A DNA stretch of 64,000 nt from Thalassotalea nanhaiensis (lineage in GTDB: Bacteria; Pseudomonadota; Gammaproteobacteria; Enterobacterales; Alteromonadaceae): assembly GCF_031583575.1 (NCBI RefSeq), contig NZ_CP134146.1, forward strand, positions 1,240,001 through 1,304,000, written 5' to 3'. The notes beneath the pieces are model-generated. The model was not told the origin of the DNA and made no database searches. It worked only from the letters and a program-made list of their open reading frames with translations. A program made the translations under genes and the position numbers. This document shows positions 36,540 to 46,131 of the stretch, in pieces (position 1 is the stretch's first letter; every line of letters begins with the position of its first letter).

Positions 36540-37829
36540 ATGCTTTGGATAATAAAGGACAAACAGTTTAAGTCACTACTAACAGGAGGAGGGAAATCCT
36601 TCTTAATTAAAGGTGGTGGAAGTGTTTTAGGAATAATAGTACTTTCGATCCTTACTAATGAACTGGGAAGCATCCAAAGTGGGTATTACTTTACTGTATT
36701 CTCTTTATTTACGGTAGGATTGACTATTGGAACCATGGGGTTGACCAATACGGTTCTTAAGTTGGTATCAGTAAATTACTCGAAAAGTGACTATTCTGTT
36801 GCTAATAAGGCGGTTTATAAAAGTATTATTCTGAGCAGTATATTATGTACTAGTTTGTCAATATCTATATTTATAGGTTCCTCGTTAATTTCAATTGTCA
36901 TATTTGAAGATATAGTTTACCAAAATATTTTAATTTTATTCTCAATTGCATTGCCTTTCTGGGCTGTATCACAAATAATTGGATATGCAATCCAAGGTTT
37001 AAATAGAGTTTCTTTATCTTTTGCTTTGACTGGCCCTGCTTTAAATTTAATATTATTATTGCTTTTTTTTTATGATAACCCCAAGTCAGCAGAGATGGCC
37101 TCAAGTTATTTCATCATTTCCAACGTTATAGTTTGCTGTTTGTCCATCTACTACTGGGCTAAATTAAGAAAAGTTGGGGGCCAAGGAAGAGTATCTTATA
37201 AAAAAATCATATCCTCAAGTATGCCTATCGCTATTAGCAAAGTATTCTTTCAAATATCTAATAATGCAGCGATACTTTATTTAGCTTTTTGGTTTACCCC
37301 GTCAGACGTTGCGTTCTTTGCTGTATGCACTCGAGTTGCAGGAATAATAGGGTTAGTTATCGATGCCATGAATAGGTTCATATCACCTCAAATAGCTGTA
37401 ATGTTTGCAAAGGGGAAGGTAGAAGAGCTAGAGTCTTTGGTATCTAAAACAATCTCTATATTAATTTTAATCACTCTCCCCATTTTTATCATAACCCTAA
37501 TTATTCCAAACTATATTCTGTCTATATTTGGAAATGACTTTGAAGGAGCCGCTGCTGTTTTAATCGTTGTTATTTTAGGGCAAGTTTTAAATTCATTTTT
37601 CGGTCCTGTCGCGAATATTTTGGTAATGACAGGGAACGAAAAATATTATAGAAATGCAAATATGATTTCGTCAACGTTAGCTATTCTAATAGGGATACTA
37701 TTAGTTTCAAATTTAGGGAGTATAGGAGCTGCAATAATGTATTCTTCTACTCTATTTATTACAAATTATTATTGTTGGTATTGTGTTAGAGAAAAAGTTG
37801 GCTTGAAATTCTCTTTAATGAAGTTCTGA
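36540..37829 (+). CDS. wzx: Wzx-type oligosaccharide flippase
   Basis: 429 residues from the ATG at 36540; a start at 36510 would overlap tviC. About 12-14 TM helices, with the opening typical of MATE/Wzx proteins (SFLIKGGGSVLGIIVLSIL). It flips the undecaprenyl-linked repeat unit to the periplasm. From here to about 44850 the DNA becomes distinctly AT-rich, as is usual for the serotype-specific part of such loci. Confidence 0.88.
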   Translation: MLWIIKDKQFKSLLTGGGKSFLIKGGGSVLGIIVLSILTNELGSIQSGYYFTVFSLFTVGLTIGTMGLTNTVLKLVSVNYSKSDYSVANKAVYKSIILSSILCTSLSISIFIGSSLISIVIFEDIVYQNILILFSIALPFWAVSQIIGYAIQGLNRVSLSFALTGPALNLILLLLFFYDNPKSAEMASSYFIISNVIVCCLSIYYWAKLRKVGGQGRVSYKKIISSSMPIAISKVFFQISNNAAILYLAFWFTPSDVAFFAVCTRVAGIIGLVIDAMNRFISPQIAVMFAKGKVEELESLVSKTISILILITLPIFIITLIIPNYILSIFGNDFEGAAAVLIVVILGQVLNSFFGPVANILVMTGNEKYYRNANMISSTLAILIGILLVSNLGSIGAAIMYSSTLFITNYYCWYCVREKVGLKFSLMKF

Positions 37830-37853
37830 ATATATAAAAATAGGAGATTTAGA

Positions 37854-38456
37854 ATGAATAATATGATTACTTTTTTTCGTTATTGTAAAAAATGTAAAAA
37901 CCTTTTTAGAACTATTTTTTATAATTGGCTGTTTAAGTCCAGGATGAAAGAGGTTAGTCACAATGTGGACTTTCAAATATATGGAGATATAAGGCTAGGA
38001 AAGAATGTTCGTTTCGATGCAAATAGTACAATTGTAGTAGAAAAAGGGGGGAGTTTGGATGTTGGTGATAATGCATATATCGGTGCAAATGTGATGATAA
38101 GGTGTTATCACGGTAAAGTAAGTATTGGAAATAATGTTAGTATCAATGCGTTTAGCTTTTTAAATGGCGCTGGCGGCCTGTTCATAGGTGCAAATACTCG
38201 AATTGGGTCACATACATCAATAATATCCAGCAACCATATTTTTTCGGATAGGAATAAATTAATTAAGGACCAAGGTACTAGCAAAATTGGGATAACTATA
38301 GGCGAAAATAATTGGATTGGGACTAATGTTACTCTATTAGATGGTACTATAACTCCTGATAGCACAGTTATTGGAGCTTCTTCATTAGTAACTAAACCAT
38401 TAGAGTCTAATGGGGTTTTTGTAGGTAGTCCAGTTAAGAAAATTAAAGAAGTATGA
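37854..38456 (+). CDS. hexapeptide-repeat acyltransferase (WbbJ-like)
   Basis: 200 residues. A left-handed beta-helix of hexapeptide repeats occupies about 45-195 (DVGDNAYIGANVMIRC, VSIGNNVSINAFSF), with the typical loop SSNHIFSDRNK containing the catalytic-type histidine and the closing GVFVGSPVKKI. Likely a CoA-dependent O-acetyltransferase for a sugar of the repeat unit. A 173-bp gap without a gene follows. Confidence 0.85.
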   Translation: MNNMITFFRYCKKCKNLFRTIFYNWLFKSRMKEVSHNVDFQIYGDIRLGKNVRFDANSTIVVEKGGSLDVGDNAYIGANVMIRCYHGKVSIGNNVSINAFSFLNGAGGLFIGANTRIGSHTSIISSNHIFSDRNKLIKDQGTSKIGITIGENNWIGTNVTLLDGTITPDSTVIGASSLVTKPLESNGVFVGSPVKKIKEV

Positions 38457-38629
38457 GGAAGCGGTATTTAAAAATATCAGGTAAATGTGCTTGCTTTGCC
38501 TCATCATAAAGAATTATTAAAATAAGTTACAAGTTAATCAGAGTCGAGTAATAGATGAGAAAACTCAACGTGCTAACTTTTATAGAGAAAGTTTTTATTT
38601 GATACTAATGAAATTAGAAAAGAGATAAT

Positions 38630-39700
38630 ATGTCAAAAGTTTTAGTGGTTACGTCGAGTTTGGGAGGTGGTGGGGCTGAAAGAGTTGCTGTTGATGTCTC
38701 TAATGGTTTTTTTGACTGTGGGGACTTTGTATCGTTATATGCATTAAAGGATACCGGCGCATATAAAACAGAGTTGAATAGACATATCAAAGTTTTAACA
38801 GGGACAAGTGACAGAGCATCAGCCAATCTATTGGAATTGATTAAAGTGATAAGGAAAACTCAGCCTGAAATTGTTTTTTGTTCGCAAAATTACCTATGTT
38901 TTATTGTTTTTATAGCCGTAAAACTATCTTTTAAAACACGCGTACAAGTCGTTGTGCGAGAAGGGAGTACTCCATCTAAAAATATTCCTAGAAATCTTAA
39001 AGGCCTGTTGTTGAAATATGCAACTAAAATTGCATATTCGTATTCAAACTTAACGGTTGCAACTTGTGAATATGTTAAAAAGGATATGGAAGAATATTTA
39101 AAAATAGACTCTAAAAAAATTTCTGTAATTAATAATCCGATAGATATAAATGAAATAACTCTGCGCTCTAAAGAAAGTGTTGACAATATTTTGTTTAGCA
39201 ACGACTACCCTATAGTTTCGGCTGTTGGAAGGTTGCACAAAGTAAAGGATTTTGGATTTCTAATAAAAATGATTAATTTTTTAAAATCTCAGAATAAATT
39301 CATAAATTTGTTGATTATAGGGGAAGGAGAGGAGAGAGGGGCTTTGGAGGCGTTAATAAACGAATATAAACTAGAAGAATTAGTAAAACTTATGGGATTT
39401 GTAAGTAACCCGTTTCCATATATAAAAAATTCAAACCTTTTAGTGTTATCGTCCCACTTTGAAGGTTACCCTAATGTTGTAAATCAAGCTTTAGCCTTAA
39501 ATACATCTGTCGTTGCAATAGACGTTCCTGGAGCGATTAAAGAAATGCTACCAAGTAAATGTATTGCAAAGAACAGAGAGATTAAAGAGTTCTCTTCTTT
39601 GGTTCTTAAAAATTTAAATGCTAAGCCTGAAGTTAATCAGTTGACTTTTCTGTCAAGTAAGGAATTTGCCATGGAAGTTAAAAGAAAATTAAATCACTAA
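38630..39700 (+). CDS. glycosyltransferase family 4 (first)
   Basis: 356 residues of GT-B type. The N-terminal domain starts VLVVTSSLGGGGAERVAVDVSNG; the C-terminal domain has SAVGRLHKVKDFGFLI and the donor-binding ENxxxE-type region SSHFEGYPNVVNQALAL, typical of GT4. A retaining cytoplasmic transferase adding one sugar to the lipid-linked repeat unit; donor unknown. The 293 bp after it (39701-39993) are very AT-rich with no gene visible. Confidence 0.88.
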   Translation: MSKVLVVTSSLGGGGAERVAVDVSNGFFDCGDFVSLYALKDTGAYKTELNRHIKVLTGTSDRASANLLELIKVIRKTQPEIVFCSQNYLCFIVFIAVKLSFKTRVQVVVREGSTPSKNIPRNLKGLLLKYATKIAYSYSNLTVATCEYVKKDMEEYLKIDSKKISVINNPIDINEITLRSKESVDNILFSNDYPIVSAVGRLHKVKDFGFLIKMINFLKSQNKFINLLIIGEGEERGALEALINEYKLEELVKLMGFVSNPFPYIKNSNLLVLSSHFEGYPNVVNQALALNTSVVAIDVPGAIKEMLPSKCIAKNREIKEFSSLVLKNLNAKPEVNQLTFLSSKEFAMEVKRKLNH

Positions 39701-39993
39701 TCAATTACCTACCAAATATTCTACTTAAAGTAAATGCTGCTTTGTCAATGGTGAGCTTTAATTTAGATTGTGATATAGGGTGGTAACTTGAGTAAGTCAT
39801 AAATTATTAAAGTTAACCAGTGTTTCCTATATTAATTATGCCTGCAAGGGATGAATAATTATTGTAGGTATAAAGCGTTAATAATTATGGATTTAACTTT
39901 TAAGAATTTACTTTAAATGACAAAGCTCACAAGTGGCATTTAGCTAATTGAATGCCTTAAACTGAAATAAATTACAGGACTAAATAGTAAAAG

Positions 39994-40635
39994 ATGAATA
40001 ACTTTATTCATAACCTCAAATTTAAAATTAATATTTATCGACGATACAGATATTGGAATAAAGCAAATTGTATATTTATTCATGTACCTAAAGCAGCAGG
40101 CACAAGTATTAATTTAGCTTTATATGGTAAAACTCTAGACCATTATAGTGCTTTAGAAATTAAAGATAAGTTTCCTACACTATTTTCAAATTGTTATAAG
40201 TTTTCTTTTGTGAGGAACCCTTGGGCGAGAGCTCTATCTGCGTACAAATTTGCCAAAGTTGAAAAGACGGAATCAATGGGGATCAGATCTCCTGAACAAT
40301 ATAGGATAACTGAATTTGATTCTTTTGAATCTTTTGTCAAAACTTGGTTGAAATATAAGGACCCTCTGGAAATCGACTTTGTTTTTCAACCTCAATTTAG
40401 ATTTTTATATGACGACGCTGGTGACTTATTGGTTGATTTTATTGGAAAGGTTGAAAATTTAGATTCTGATATGGAAGTTGTTCAGAGAAAGCTAGGTATG
40501 GAAATAGAGGTTTCCCATTCCAACAAAACTGAAAGCATGAGCAATTATAGAGACGCATACGTAGATGATGAAATGATCGAGATTATAAGAACTAAATATA
40601 AAAAAGATATAGAGCTATTTAACTATGAGTTTTGA
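39994..40635 (+). CDS. sulfotransferase family 2-type protein
   Basis: 213 residues. The PAPS 5'-phosphosulfate loop is FIHVPKAAGTSINLALYG (residues about 29-46) and the 3'-phosphate motif FVRNPWARALSAYKFAK (about 72-88), both classical for carbohydrate sulfotransferases. It would sulfate the capsule repeat unit, a modification common in marine polysaccharides. It overlaps the next glycosyltransferase gene by 11 bp. No PAPS-making genes are in the window; central metabolism would supply PAPS. Confidence 0.9.
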   Translation: MNNFIHNLKFKINIYRRYRYWNKANCIFIHVPKAAGTSINLALYGKTLDHYSALEIKDKFPTLFSNCYKFSFVRNPWARALSAYKFAKVEKTESMGIRSPEQYRITEFDSFESFVKTWLKYKDPLEIDFVFQPQFRFLYDDAGDLLVDFIGKVENLDSDMEVVQRKLGMEIEVSHSNKTESMSNYRDAYVDDEMIEIIRTKYKKDIELFNYEF

Positions 40636-41755
40636 AAAAAATATACGTGTTTTACATATTTTATCTTCACCTTCTGCTGGAGGCGCTGAGGTTTATGTAA
40701 AAGACCTCATATCAAATCTAAAGGTGAAGGGGCAAAATGTTGCTTTGCTATTTATATCAACCTCTGAAGAAGTTAATCGAAGCCCTGAATACCAAAAAAG
40801 TTTCATAGAATATTTAGGTAATGAAGATATACCATTTTACTTTTTAAAAAGTGGAGGTCGCCGAAACCTAATTATTGGAGCTAAATCTTTCAAAAGAGCT
40901 ATACAATATTTTAAACCCGACATTATACACTCCCATTTATTATCAGGGGTGATATATTCTTTTCTTTATGCTCGAAAAATCCCTCTCGTTTATACTCATC
41001 ACAATACTGTGATTGACACAAATGAGGTTTTGTTTCGCATGTTGATGAATGCATGCAAGGGATTTATAGGTATTTCTGAAGTTTGTACTAATTACTTAAA
41101 GTCATACTTGCCCAAAGAAAAACCATTGAAAACAATATATAACTCTGTTGATCAAAATAGGCTCATATTAAAGGACTATAAAAAGCAAAAAAATGATTTT
41201 GATGTAGTTGAAGTTCTTGCGGTCGGGCGACTACAGGAACAAAAAAATTACCCCTTATTACTTGACGCTATCAATATTGTTAATGAAAAAACTAAGTATA
41301 GATTCAAGGTTTCGATTGCTGGTGAAGGTTACCCAGAGATAAAACAGTTAATTAAAAACAAAATAAAAGAATTCAACTTGAGTGAGGTTGTCTATTTATT
41401 AGGAAATAGAACCGACATTCCTAAATTAATGCATGATTCTGATATTTTTATTATGTCTTCGGCTTGGGAAGGGTTACCTATAGCATTAATTGAAGCACAG
41501 ATCACAGGCTTACCTGCGATTGTGACAGATGTGGGAGGATGTAAAGAAGTTATAGAAAGAACGAAAGGTGGACAAGTTGTCGAGCCTGATAAGCCAGACG
41601 CATTAGCTAGTGCTTTAATTCAATTAATTGAGGACAAAAAAACTAGGGAGTCGCAAGGAGAGTCATCCCAAAGTAACATCGAAGTATTCGATATAAATTA
41701 CTCTGCTCAAGAGCATTTAGAGTTCTATCACTTTATTTTATCGTCAAATAATTAA
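40625..41755 (+). CDS. glycosyltransferase family 4 (second)
   Basis: 376 residues, GT-B fold. It begins VLHILSSPSAGGAEVYVKDLI, has IIHSHLLSGVIYSFLYARK in the acceptor domain and EVLAVGRLQEQKNYPLLLDA and SSAWEGLPIALIEAQITGLP in the donor domain, the GT4 signature. It lies between the sulfotransferase and polymerase genes with overlaps on both sides, so it is part of a tightly coupled block. Confidence 0.9.
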   Translation: MSFEKNIRVLHILSSPSAGGAEVYVKDLISNLKVKGQNVALLFISTSEEVNRSPEYQKSFIEYLGNEDIPFYFLKSGGRRNLIIGAKSFKRAIQYFKPDIIHSHLLSGVIYSFLYARKIPLVYTHHNTVIDTNEVLFRMLMNACKGFIGISEVCTNYLKSYLPKEKPLKTIYNSVDQNRLILKDYKKQKNDFDVVEVLAVGRLQEQKNYPLLLDAINIVNEKTKYRFKVSIAGEGYPEIKQLIKNKIKEFNLSEVVYLLGNRTDIPKLMHDSDIFIMSSAWEGLPIALIEAQITGLPAIVTDVGGCKEVIERTKGGQVVEPDKPDALASALIQLIEDKKTRESQGESSQSNIEVFDINYSAQEHLEFYHFILSSNN

Positions 41756-42927
41756 TGTCTGTCGTTGATTCTATATCCCAGTTATTCGTTGCCTTAGTAA
41801 CATTTATTGGTGGAGGAGGCTTGGCTGTCTTTTTTGCTAGAAAAACCAAAGTGTCTACGAAAATGGGGCTTTTATTATATGTATGGCATACCTTATTTTG
41901 TCTGGTGTTTTTAATATATACATTAAAAAGTCCCGCAGATTCTATTGCTTATTTTAGTGCCGCGGTTAACGGAAACTGTTCTTTTGAATTTGGGACAAAT
42001 TCAGTATCCTCAATTACTTGTATATTAGTGGTACTGAATTTTTCTTATTTAGCATGTTTTCTTTTTTTTAATATTTTGGGTAGCATAGGACTGCTGTTTT
42101 TTTATAGCTCCCTAAAGCAAGTAAATATTTCAAATAATAAATTTATCACTCGATTATCTATTATTATCATCTTTTTGCCTTCGATTAGTTTTTGGTCTGC
42201 TGCAATAGGCAAAGATGCGATGTCATTTTTATCAGTAAGTCTAGCTCTTTGGTCTGCGTTAGATTTAAAGCGCCGAAAGGTAACTATGGGGGGAGCTATT
42301 TTTTTCATGCTTCTTGTTAGGCCGCATGTTGCCGCAGTAATGGTGCTAGCTATAGCATTTTCGACTTTAATTGATAGAAGTTTAGGCCAAAAAGTAAGGA
42401 TAGGTATGTTTATTATTTCATTAATTTCATCCGTCGTCGTATTACCTTTTGCTCTAAAGTATGCAGGACTCGGAGATGATGTAACTGCAAATTCACTTCA
42501 AAGTTATATCGAAAAGCGACAGAGTTATAACTTATCCGGAGGAGGTGCTGTAGATATTCAAAATATGTCTTTGCCAGGAAAAGTATTTACTTATATGTTT
42601 CGTCCATTACCATATGAAGCTCATAGTATTACTTCTTTAATTTCATCTATTGATAATGTGATTCTATTACTTTTCTTTATTTACGGTGCGTTTAAGTGTG
42701 TTGCAACAAGAAAAATAAAATATGAAAGCTTGTTGAAATATAATTTAGCATTTATTGGTGTTTATGCATTGGTCGTACTATTAATGCTCTCTTTGACGAC
42801 GGCTAACTTAGGAATTGCAATGAGACAGAAATGGATGTTTATGCCTATGTTTCTATTTTTAATCTTCTATTTTATATCGCAAAGCGAAAAAATATTAAAT
42901 AAAAGGAAAGCTTTCCGTGGAATTTAA
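41755..42927 (+). CDS. wzy: Wzy-like polysaccharide polymerase candidate
   Basis: 390 residues with about ten TM helices and a longer loop at about 235-285 (DDVTANSLQSYIEKRQSY) where polymerases carry a periplasmic loop. It has no catalytic motif recognisable by eye, as usual for Wzy. The gene overlaps its neighbours by 1 and 11 bp. It is the only integral-membrane protein in the cluster besides the flippase and the acyltransferase, so polymerase is assigned by elimination. Confidence 0.65.
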   Translation: MSVVDSISQLFVALVTFIGGGGLAVFFARKTKVSTKMGLLLYVWHTLFCLVFLIYTLKSPADSIAYFSAAVNGNCSFEFGTNSVSSITCILVVLNFSYLACFLFFNILGSIGLLFFYSSLKQVNISNNKFITRLSIIIIFLPSISFWSAAIGKDAMSFLSVSLALWSALDLKRRKVTMGGAIFFMLLVRPHVAAVMVLAIAFSTLIDRSLGQKVRIGMFIISLISSVVVLPFALKYAGLGDDVTANSLQSYIEKRQSYNLSGGGAVDIQNMSLPGKVFTYMFRPLPYEAHSITSLISSIDNVILLLFFIYGAFKCVATRKIKYESLLKYNLAFIGVYALVVLLMLSLTTANLGIAMRQKWMFMPMFLFLIFYFISQSEKILNKRKAFRGI

Positions 42928-43687
42928 AAAGATATTGATAGTTGGTAATCAAGGAACATTTTTCAAAGATACAATTAGTGCACTTGGCAAACATAGTGAA
43001 TTTTCAATAAACGCATATGATGCTTCTGATTTAATTAATAATGAAGAAATATTAAAAGAATTTAATGGTGCGGAAACAATGCTTTATATTTCAGGTGAAA
43101 CACGGCACTTGAATAAAATGAATCAACTTAATATTGAGCTACCTTCAATGCTATTGGATTTATGTGAACAACATGGATGCAACTTTCTCTATTTGAGTTC
43201 TCTCGCAGTATTTGGTTGGGTTGTGAATGATATTTGCAATTTAAATTCTTCTAGGAATTTTATTTGTGAGTATGGTCGAACTAAAAATGCTTTTGATACA
43301 ATTGTAAAAAGTAAAAGTTGTGAGAATACTATTCAAGTTGGCGGTGTTTACCCTGCTTCGATTTATTCAAACAATGGTAGAAGTGCTATTGATAAATTTG
43401 AACGATTATTTAATAAAATACCATTGTTAAAATGTTTTAAATTTCAAGGGAATATATCGTATATTGAAAGAAAAATTTTAATTGAAAAACTAATTTATAA
43501 AATAAAACACTCAGATTATTCAGATGAGATTTTATCTAATCATAAAACTCTTAGCGACTTTTCAAATCGAAGGGCTATCCCTGTACCTAAATTACCACAG
43601 TTTATTTTCGATTTTTCAAAAAAACTTTTAGGAGCTAAAAAAGCGCTTTTGTTAAAACTTATCTTTAGAGGGGTTATATATAAGTGA
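42917..43687 (+). CDS. NAD-dependent epimerase/reductase-like SDR protein
   Basis: 256 residues from a GTG start. A Rossmann start (KILIVGNQGTFFKDTISAL) lacks the usual GxxGxxG glycines, but the SDR catalytic elements are recognisable: LSSLAVFG (Ser) and EYGRTKNAFD (Tyr-x-x-x-Lys). Probably a sugar-nucleotide or lipid-linked sugar reductase/epimerase. The altered nucleotide loop (NQGTFF) makes activity uncertain. Confidence 0.65.
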   Translation: MEFKKILIVGNQGTFFKDTISALGKHSEFSINAYDASDLINNEEILKEFNGAETMLYISGETRHLNKMNQLNIELPSMLLDLCEQHGCNFLYLSSLAVFGWVVNDICNLNSSRNFICEYGRTKNAFDTIVKSKSCENTIQVGGVYPASIYSNNGRSAIDKFERLFNKIPLLKCFKFQGNISYIERKILIEKLIYKIKHSDYSDEILSNHKTLSDFSNRRAIPVPKLPQFIFDFSKKLLGAKKALLLKLIFRGVIYK

Positions 43688-43721
43688 TTTGGCTAATTAA
43701 TTTACATAAGGTTACGAATCA

Positions 43722-44858
43722 ATGATAAAAGTAGGACTTATTGCTTCATCACCAGCTACATTTAAAGCGTTTATTTTACCATTTATTAATGCTCTTGAAA
43801 AAGAGTATCAAGTTCATGTTATTGCAAATTTTAATGCGCAAGAAATGAATGAATTGTTTTCTAAGAATATTATTATGCATCCGTTGGAGTTGGAGAGAAA
43901 TCCTAATCCGATTAAAGATTTGATTGTTTTGTTTAAACTTAATAAAATTTTAAGAGATAATAAAATAAATATTGTGCATACTTTTACTCCTAAAGCTGGT
44001 TTGATTGGGCAACTAGCTAGTTATTTTTCAGGCGCAAAATTTCGGTTTCATACATTTACTGGCCAAGTTTGGGCGACTCAAAAAGGATGGAAAAGAGAAG
44101 TACTTAAATTATTTGATAAGTTAATAGCAAATCTCGCAACTTATACCTTGGTTGATAGCCCTTCTCAAAAAGACTTTTTATTAAAGAATAAAATCATTAA
44201 AGAACACAAGAGTAAAGTATTAGGCGAAGGCTCAATATCAGGAGTAAATTTAACTAAATTTCAGCATTCAGTTGAAGAACGATACGCGTTAAGAGAAAAG
44301 TTAGGTTTATCATGTGAGCAGTTTGTTTTCTTATTTGCTGGTCGATTAAAGAAAGAAAAAGGTGTTCCGGAACTTTTAGCTGCTTTTAAAAAACTTATAC
44401 AGAAATATGAGGCTACCTTAGTTATAGTTGGAGTGGATGAAGAGAACCTTTTACCTGCGTTAAATGATACTCCAAATGTAATTTTTTGCGGATTTTCAAG
44501 TAATATAAATCATTATTTTTCTATGGCTGATTTACTATGCCTACCTAGTCACCGTGAAGGTTTTGGCAATGTTGTTATTGAAGCTGCTGCATGTGGATTA
44601 CCAACTTTAGCCTCTAATATTTATGGATTATCTGATGCTATTGAGGATGGGTATTCAGGTGTATTGCATCAAGTCAAAAATGTACAATCAATTTACAGTA
44701 ATATGGTTAAATTAATTACAGATAGGGAAAGACTTCATTCATTTAGTATAAATGGACTAAAGAGGGTTGAATCTAAGTTTTCAGAACCAATTATTGTGAA
44801 AGAATTTGTGGATTTTTATAGCAGTGAAATAAGAGATAATAGGCGAACTAATGTTTAA
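43722..44858 (+). CDS. glycosyltransferase family 4, PglA-like (third)
   Basis: 378 residues, GT-B. The N-terminus (VGLIASSPATFKAFILPFINAL) and HTFTPKAGLIGQLASYF resemble the PglA-type transferases that add HexNAc to undecaprenyl-linked bacillosamine. The donor site reads LCLPSHREGFGNVVIEAAACGLP. It overlaps the pglC-like initiating transferase by 8 bp, so it probably adds the second sugar. Substrate assignment is inferred from this neighbourhood. Confidence 0.85.
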   Translation: MIKVGLIASSPATFKAFILPFINALEKEYQVHVIANFNAQEMNELFSKNIIMHPLELERNPNPIKDLIVLFKLNKILRDNKINIVHTFTPKAGLIGQLASYFSGAKFRFHTFTGQVWATQKGWKREVLKLFDKLIANLATYTLVDSPSQKDFLLKNKIIKEHKSKVLGEGSISGVNLTKFQHSVEERYALREKLGLSCEQFVFLFAGRLKKEKGVPELLAAFKKLIQKYEATLVIVGVDEENLLPALNDTPNVIFCGFSSNINHYFSMADLLCLPSHREGFGNVVIEAAACGLPTLASNIYGLSDAIEDGYSGVLHQVKNVQSIYSNMVKLITDRERLHSFSINGLKRVESKFSEPIIVKEFVDFYSSEIRDNRRTNV

Positions 44859-45456
44859 GCGTCCACTCGATATTATTGTTTCATTTTTTGCTTTAGTTCT
44901 ATTGTCCCCAGTTATTTTATTAGTTGCCTGGAAAATAAGTAAGAATTTGGGTAAACCAGTTCTATTTCGTCAAAAGCGTCCAGGTTTTAATGGTGATATT
45001 TTTGAAATGACTAAGTTTCGCTCAATGCGAGATGCTGTTGATGAGTCTGGAAATGAATTACCAGACTCTGAGCGCTTAACGCCATTTGGTGAAAAGCTTC
45101 GAGCTTCTAGCTTGGATGAGTTACCGGGGCTTTGGAATGTACTTAAGGGCGATATGAGTTTGGTTGGTCCTCGCCCATTACTTGTAGAGTATTTACCTTT
45201 GTATAGTTCAGAACAAGCTCGTCGTCATGAAGTACGACCTGGTATTACTGGTTGGGCACAGGTTAATGGTCGTAATGCGTTATCATGGGAAGATAAATTT
45301 AAATTAGATGTTTGGTATGTAGATAATCAAAGTTTATGGTTAGATATTAAAATATTATTTTTAACTATTAAAAAGGTATTCGTTAAAGAAGGTATTTCTG
45401 CTGATGGTGAAGTAACCATGAGTAGGTTTACCGGTAACAATAATCAAAGTGAATAA
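44851..45456 (+). CDS. pglC: PglC-type initiating phosphoglycosyltransferase
   Basis: 201 residues, the short monotopic form. A re-entrant N-terminal helix (VSFFALVLLSPVILLVAW), then FEMTKFRSMRD, the catalytic Asp-Glu in SSLDELPGLWNVLKGDMSLVGPRPL (given by parts: SLDELPGLWNV, DMSLVGPRP) and VRPGITGWAQVNGR. It transfers phospho-diNAcBac from UDP to undecaprenyl phosphate and so starts the repeat unit. Directly followed (overlap of 1 bp) by pglD, and pglE and pglF are next, which supports bacillosamine as its substrate. Confidence 0.92.
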   Translation: MFKRPLDIIVSFFALVLLSPVILLVAWKISKNLGKPVLFRQKRPGFNGDIFEMTKFRSMRDAVDESGNELPDSERLTPFGEKLRASSLDELPGLWNVLKGDMSLVGPRPLLVEYLPLYSSEQARRHEVRPGITGWAQVNGRNALSWEDKFKLDVWYVDNQSLWLDIKILFLTIKKVFVKEGISADGEVTMSRFTGNNNQSE

Positions 45457-46082
45457 TGAATAATAGTAAGAAACAAATTGCATTAATTGGTGGTGGTGGG
45501 CACGGTAAAGTATGCGCAAGCATAGCTGAAGAACTTGGCTATACAGTCGTGTTTTTTGATGATGCGTTTCCTGAGGTTGGTACTTGTGGTAAATGGCCTA
45601 TTATTGGTACTAAAAAAGATTTAATTGCTCGGATTGAACAATTTGATTTTTCTTTTGTTGCAATAGGTAATTGTGAAATACGTGAACGAATTCAAAATGA
45701 ATTAGTCGCTGCAGGTTTTAATATTGCTAATTTGATCTCAACTACTGCCTCTGTTCATTCATCGATTAAGTTAGGCAAAGGCATATTAATTGTTGGTAAT
45801 GCGTGTATCAATATCGGCTCATCTATTGGTGATGGGGCAATAATCAATACCAATGCCGCTGTCGATCATGATTGCCAAATATCGGCTTTTGCTCATATTT
45901 GCCCTAACGTCGCACTTGCTGGTGAAGTGTTTGTAGGCGAACTAACTTGGGTAGGTATTGGTAGCTCGGTAATTCAACAATTAAAGCTAGGGGCTGGTTC
46001 AATGATTGGCGCAGGTAGCGCGGTTATTAATGATGTTCCTGTAAATACTAAAGTAGCAGGTTGCCCTGCTAAACCTATTTAA
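45456..46082 (+). CDS. pglD: PglD UDP-4-amino-sugar N-acetyltransferase
   Basis: 208 residues: a nucleotide-binding domain (IALIGGGGHGKVCASIA) and a hexapeptide beta-helix with the catalytic histidine in AVDHDCQISAFAHI and the ending VAGCPAKPI. It acetylates the 4-amino group made by PglE using acetyl-CoA, giving UDP-diNAcBac. It is in order with pglC, pglE and pglF. A diverged relative is in locus 1 at 19644. Confidence 0.92.
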   Translation: MNNSKKQIALIGGGGHGKVCASIAEELGYTVVFFDDAFPEVGTCGKWPIIGTKKDLIARIEQFDFSFVAIGNCEIRERIQNELVAAGFNIANLISTTASVHSSIKLGKGILIVGNACINIGSSIGDGAIINTNAAVDHDCQISAFAHICPNVALAGEVFVGELTWVGIGSSVIQQLKLGAGSMIGAGSAVINDVPVNTKVAGCPAKPI

Positions 46083-46131
46083 AAATATGCAAGAGCAATT
46101 TATATTGTTCTGCCTTAATTAGAATCCATTT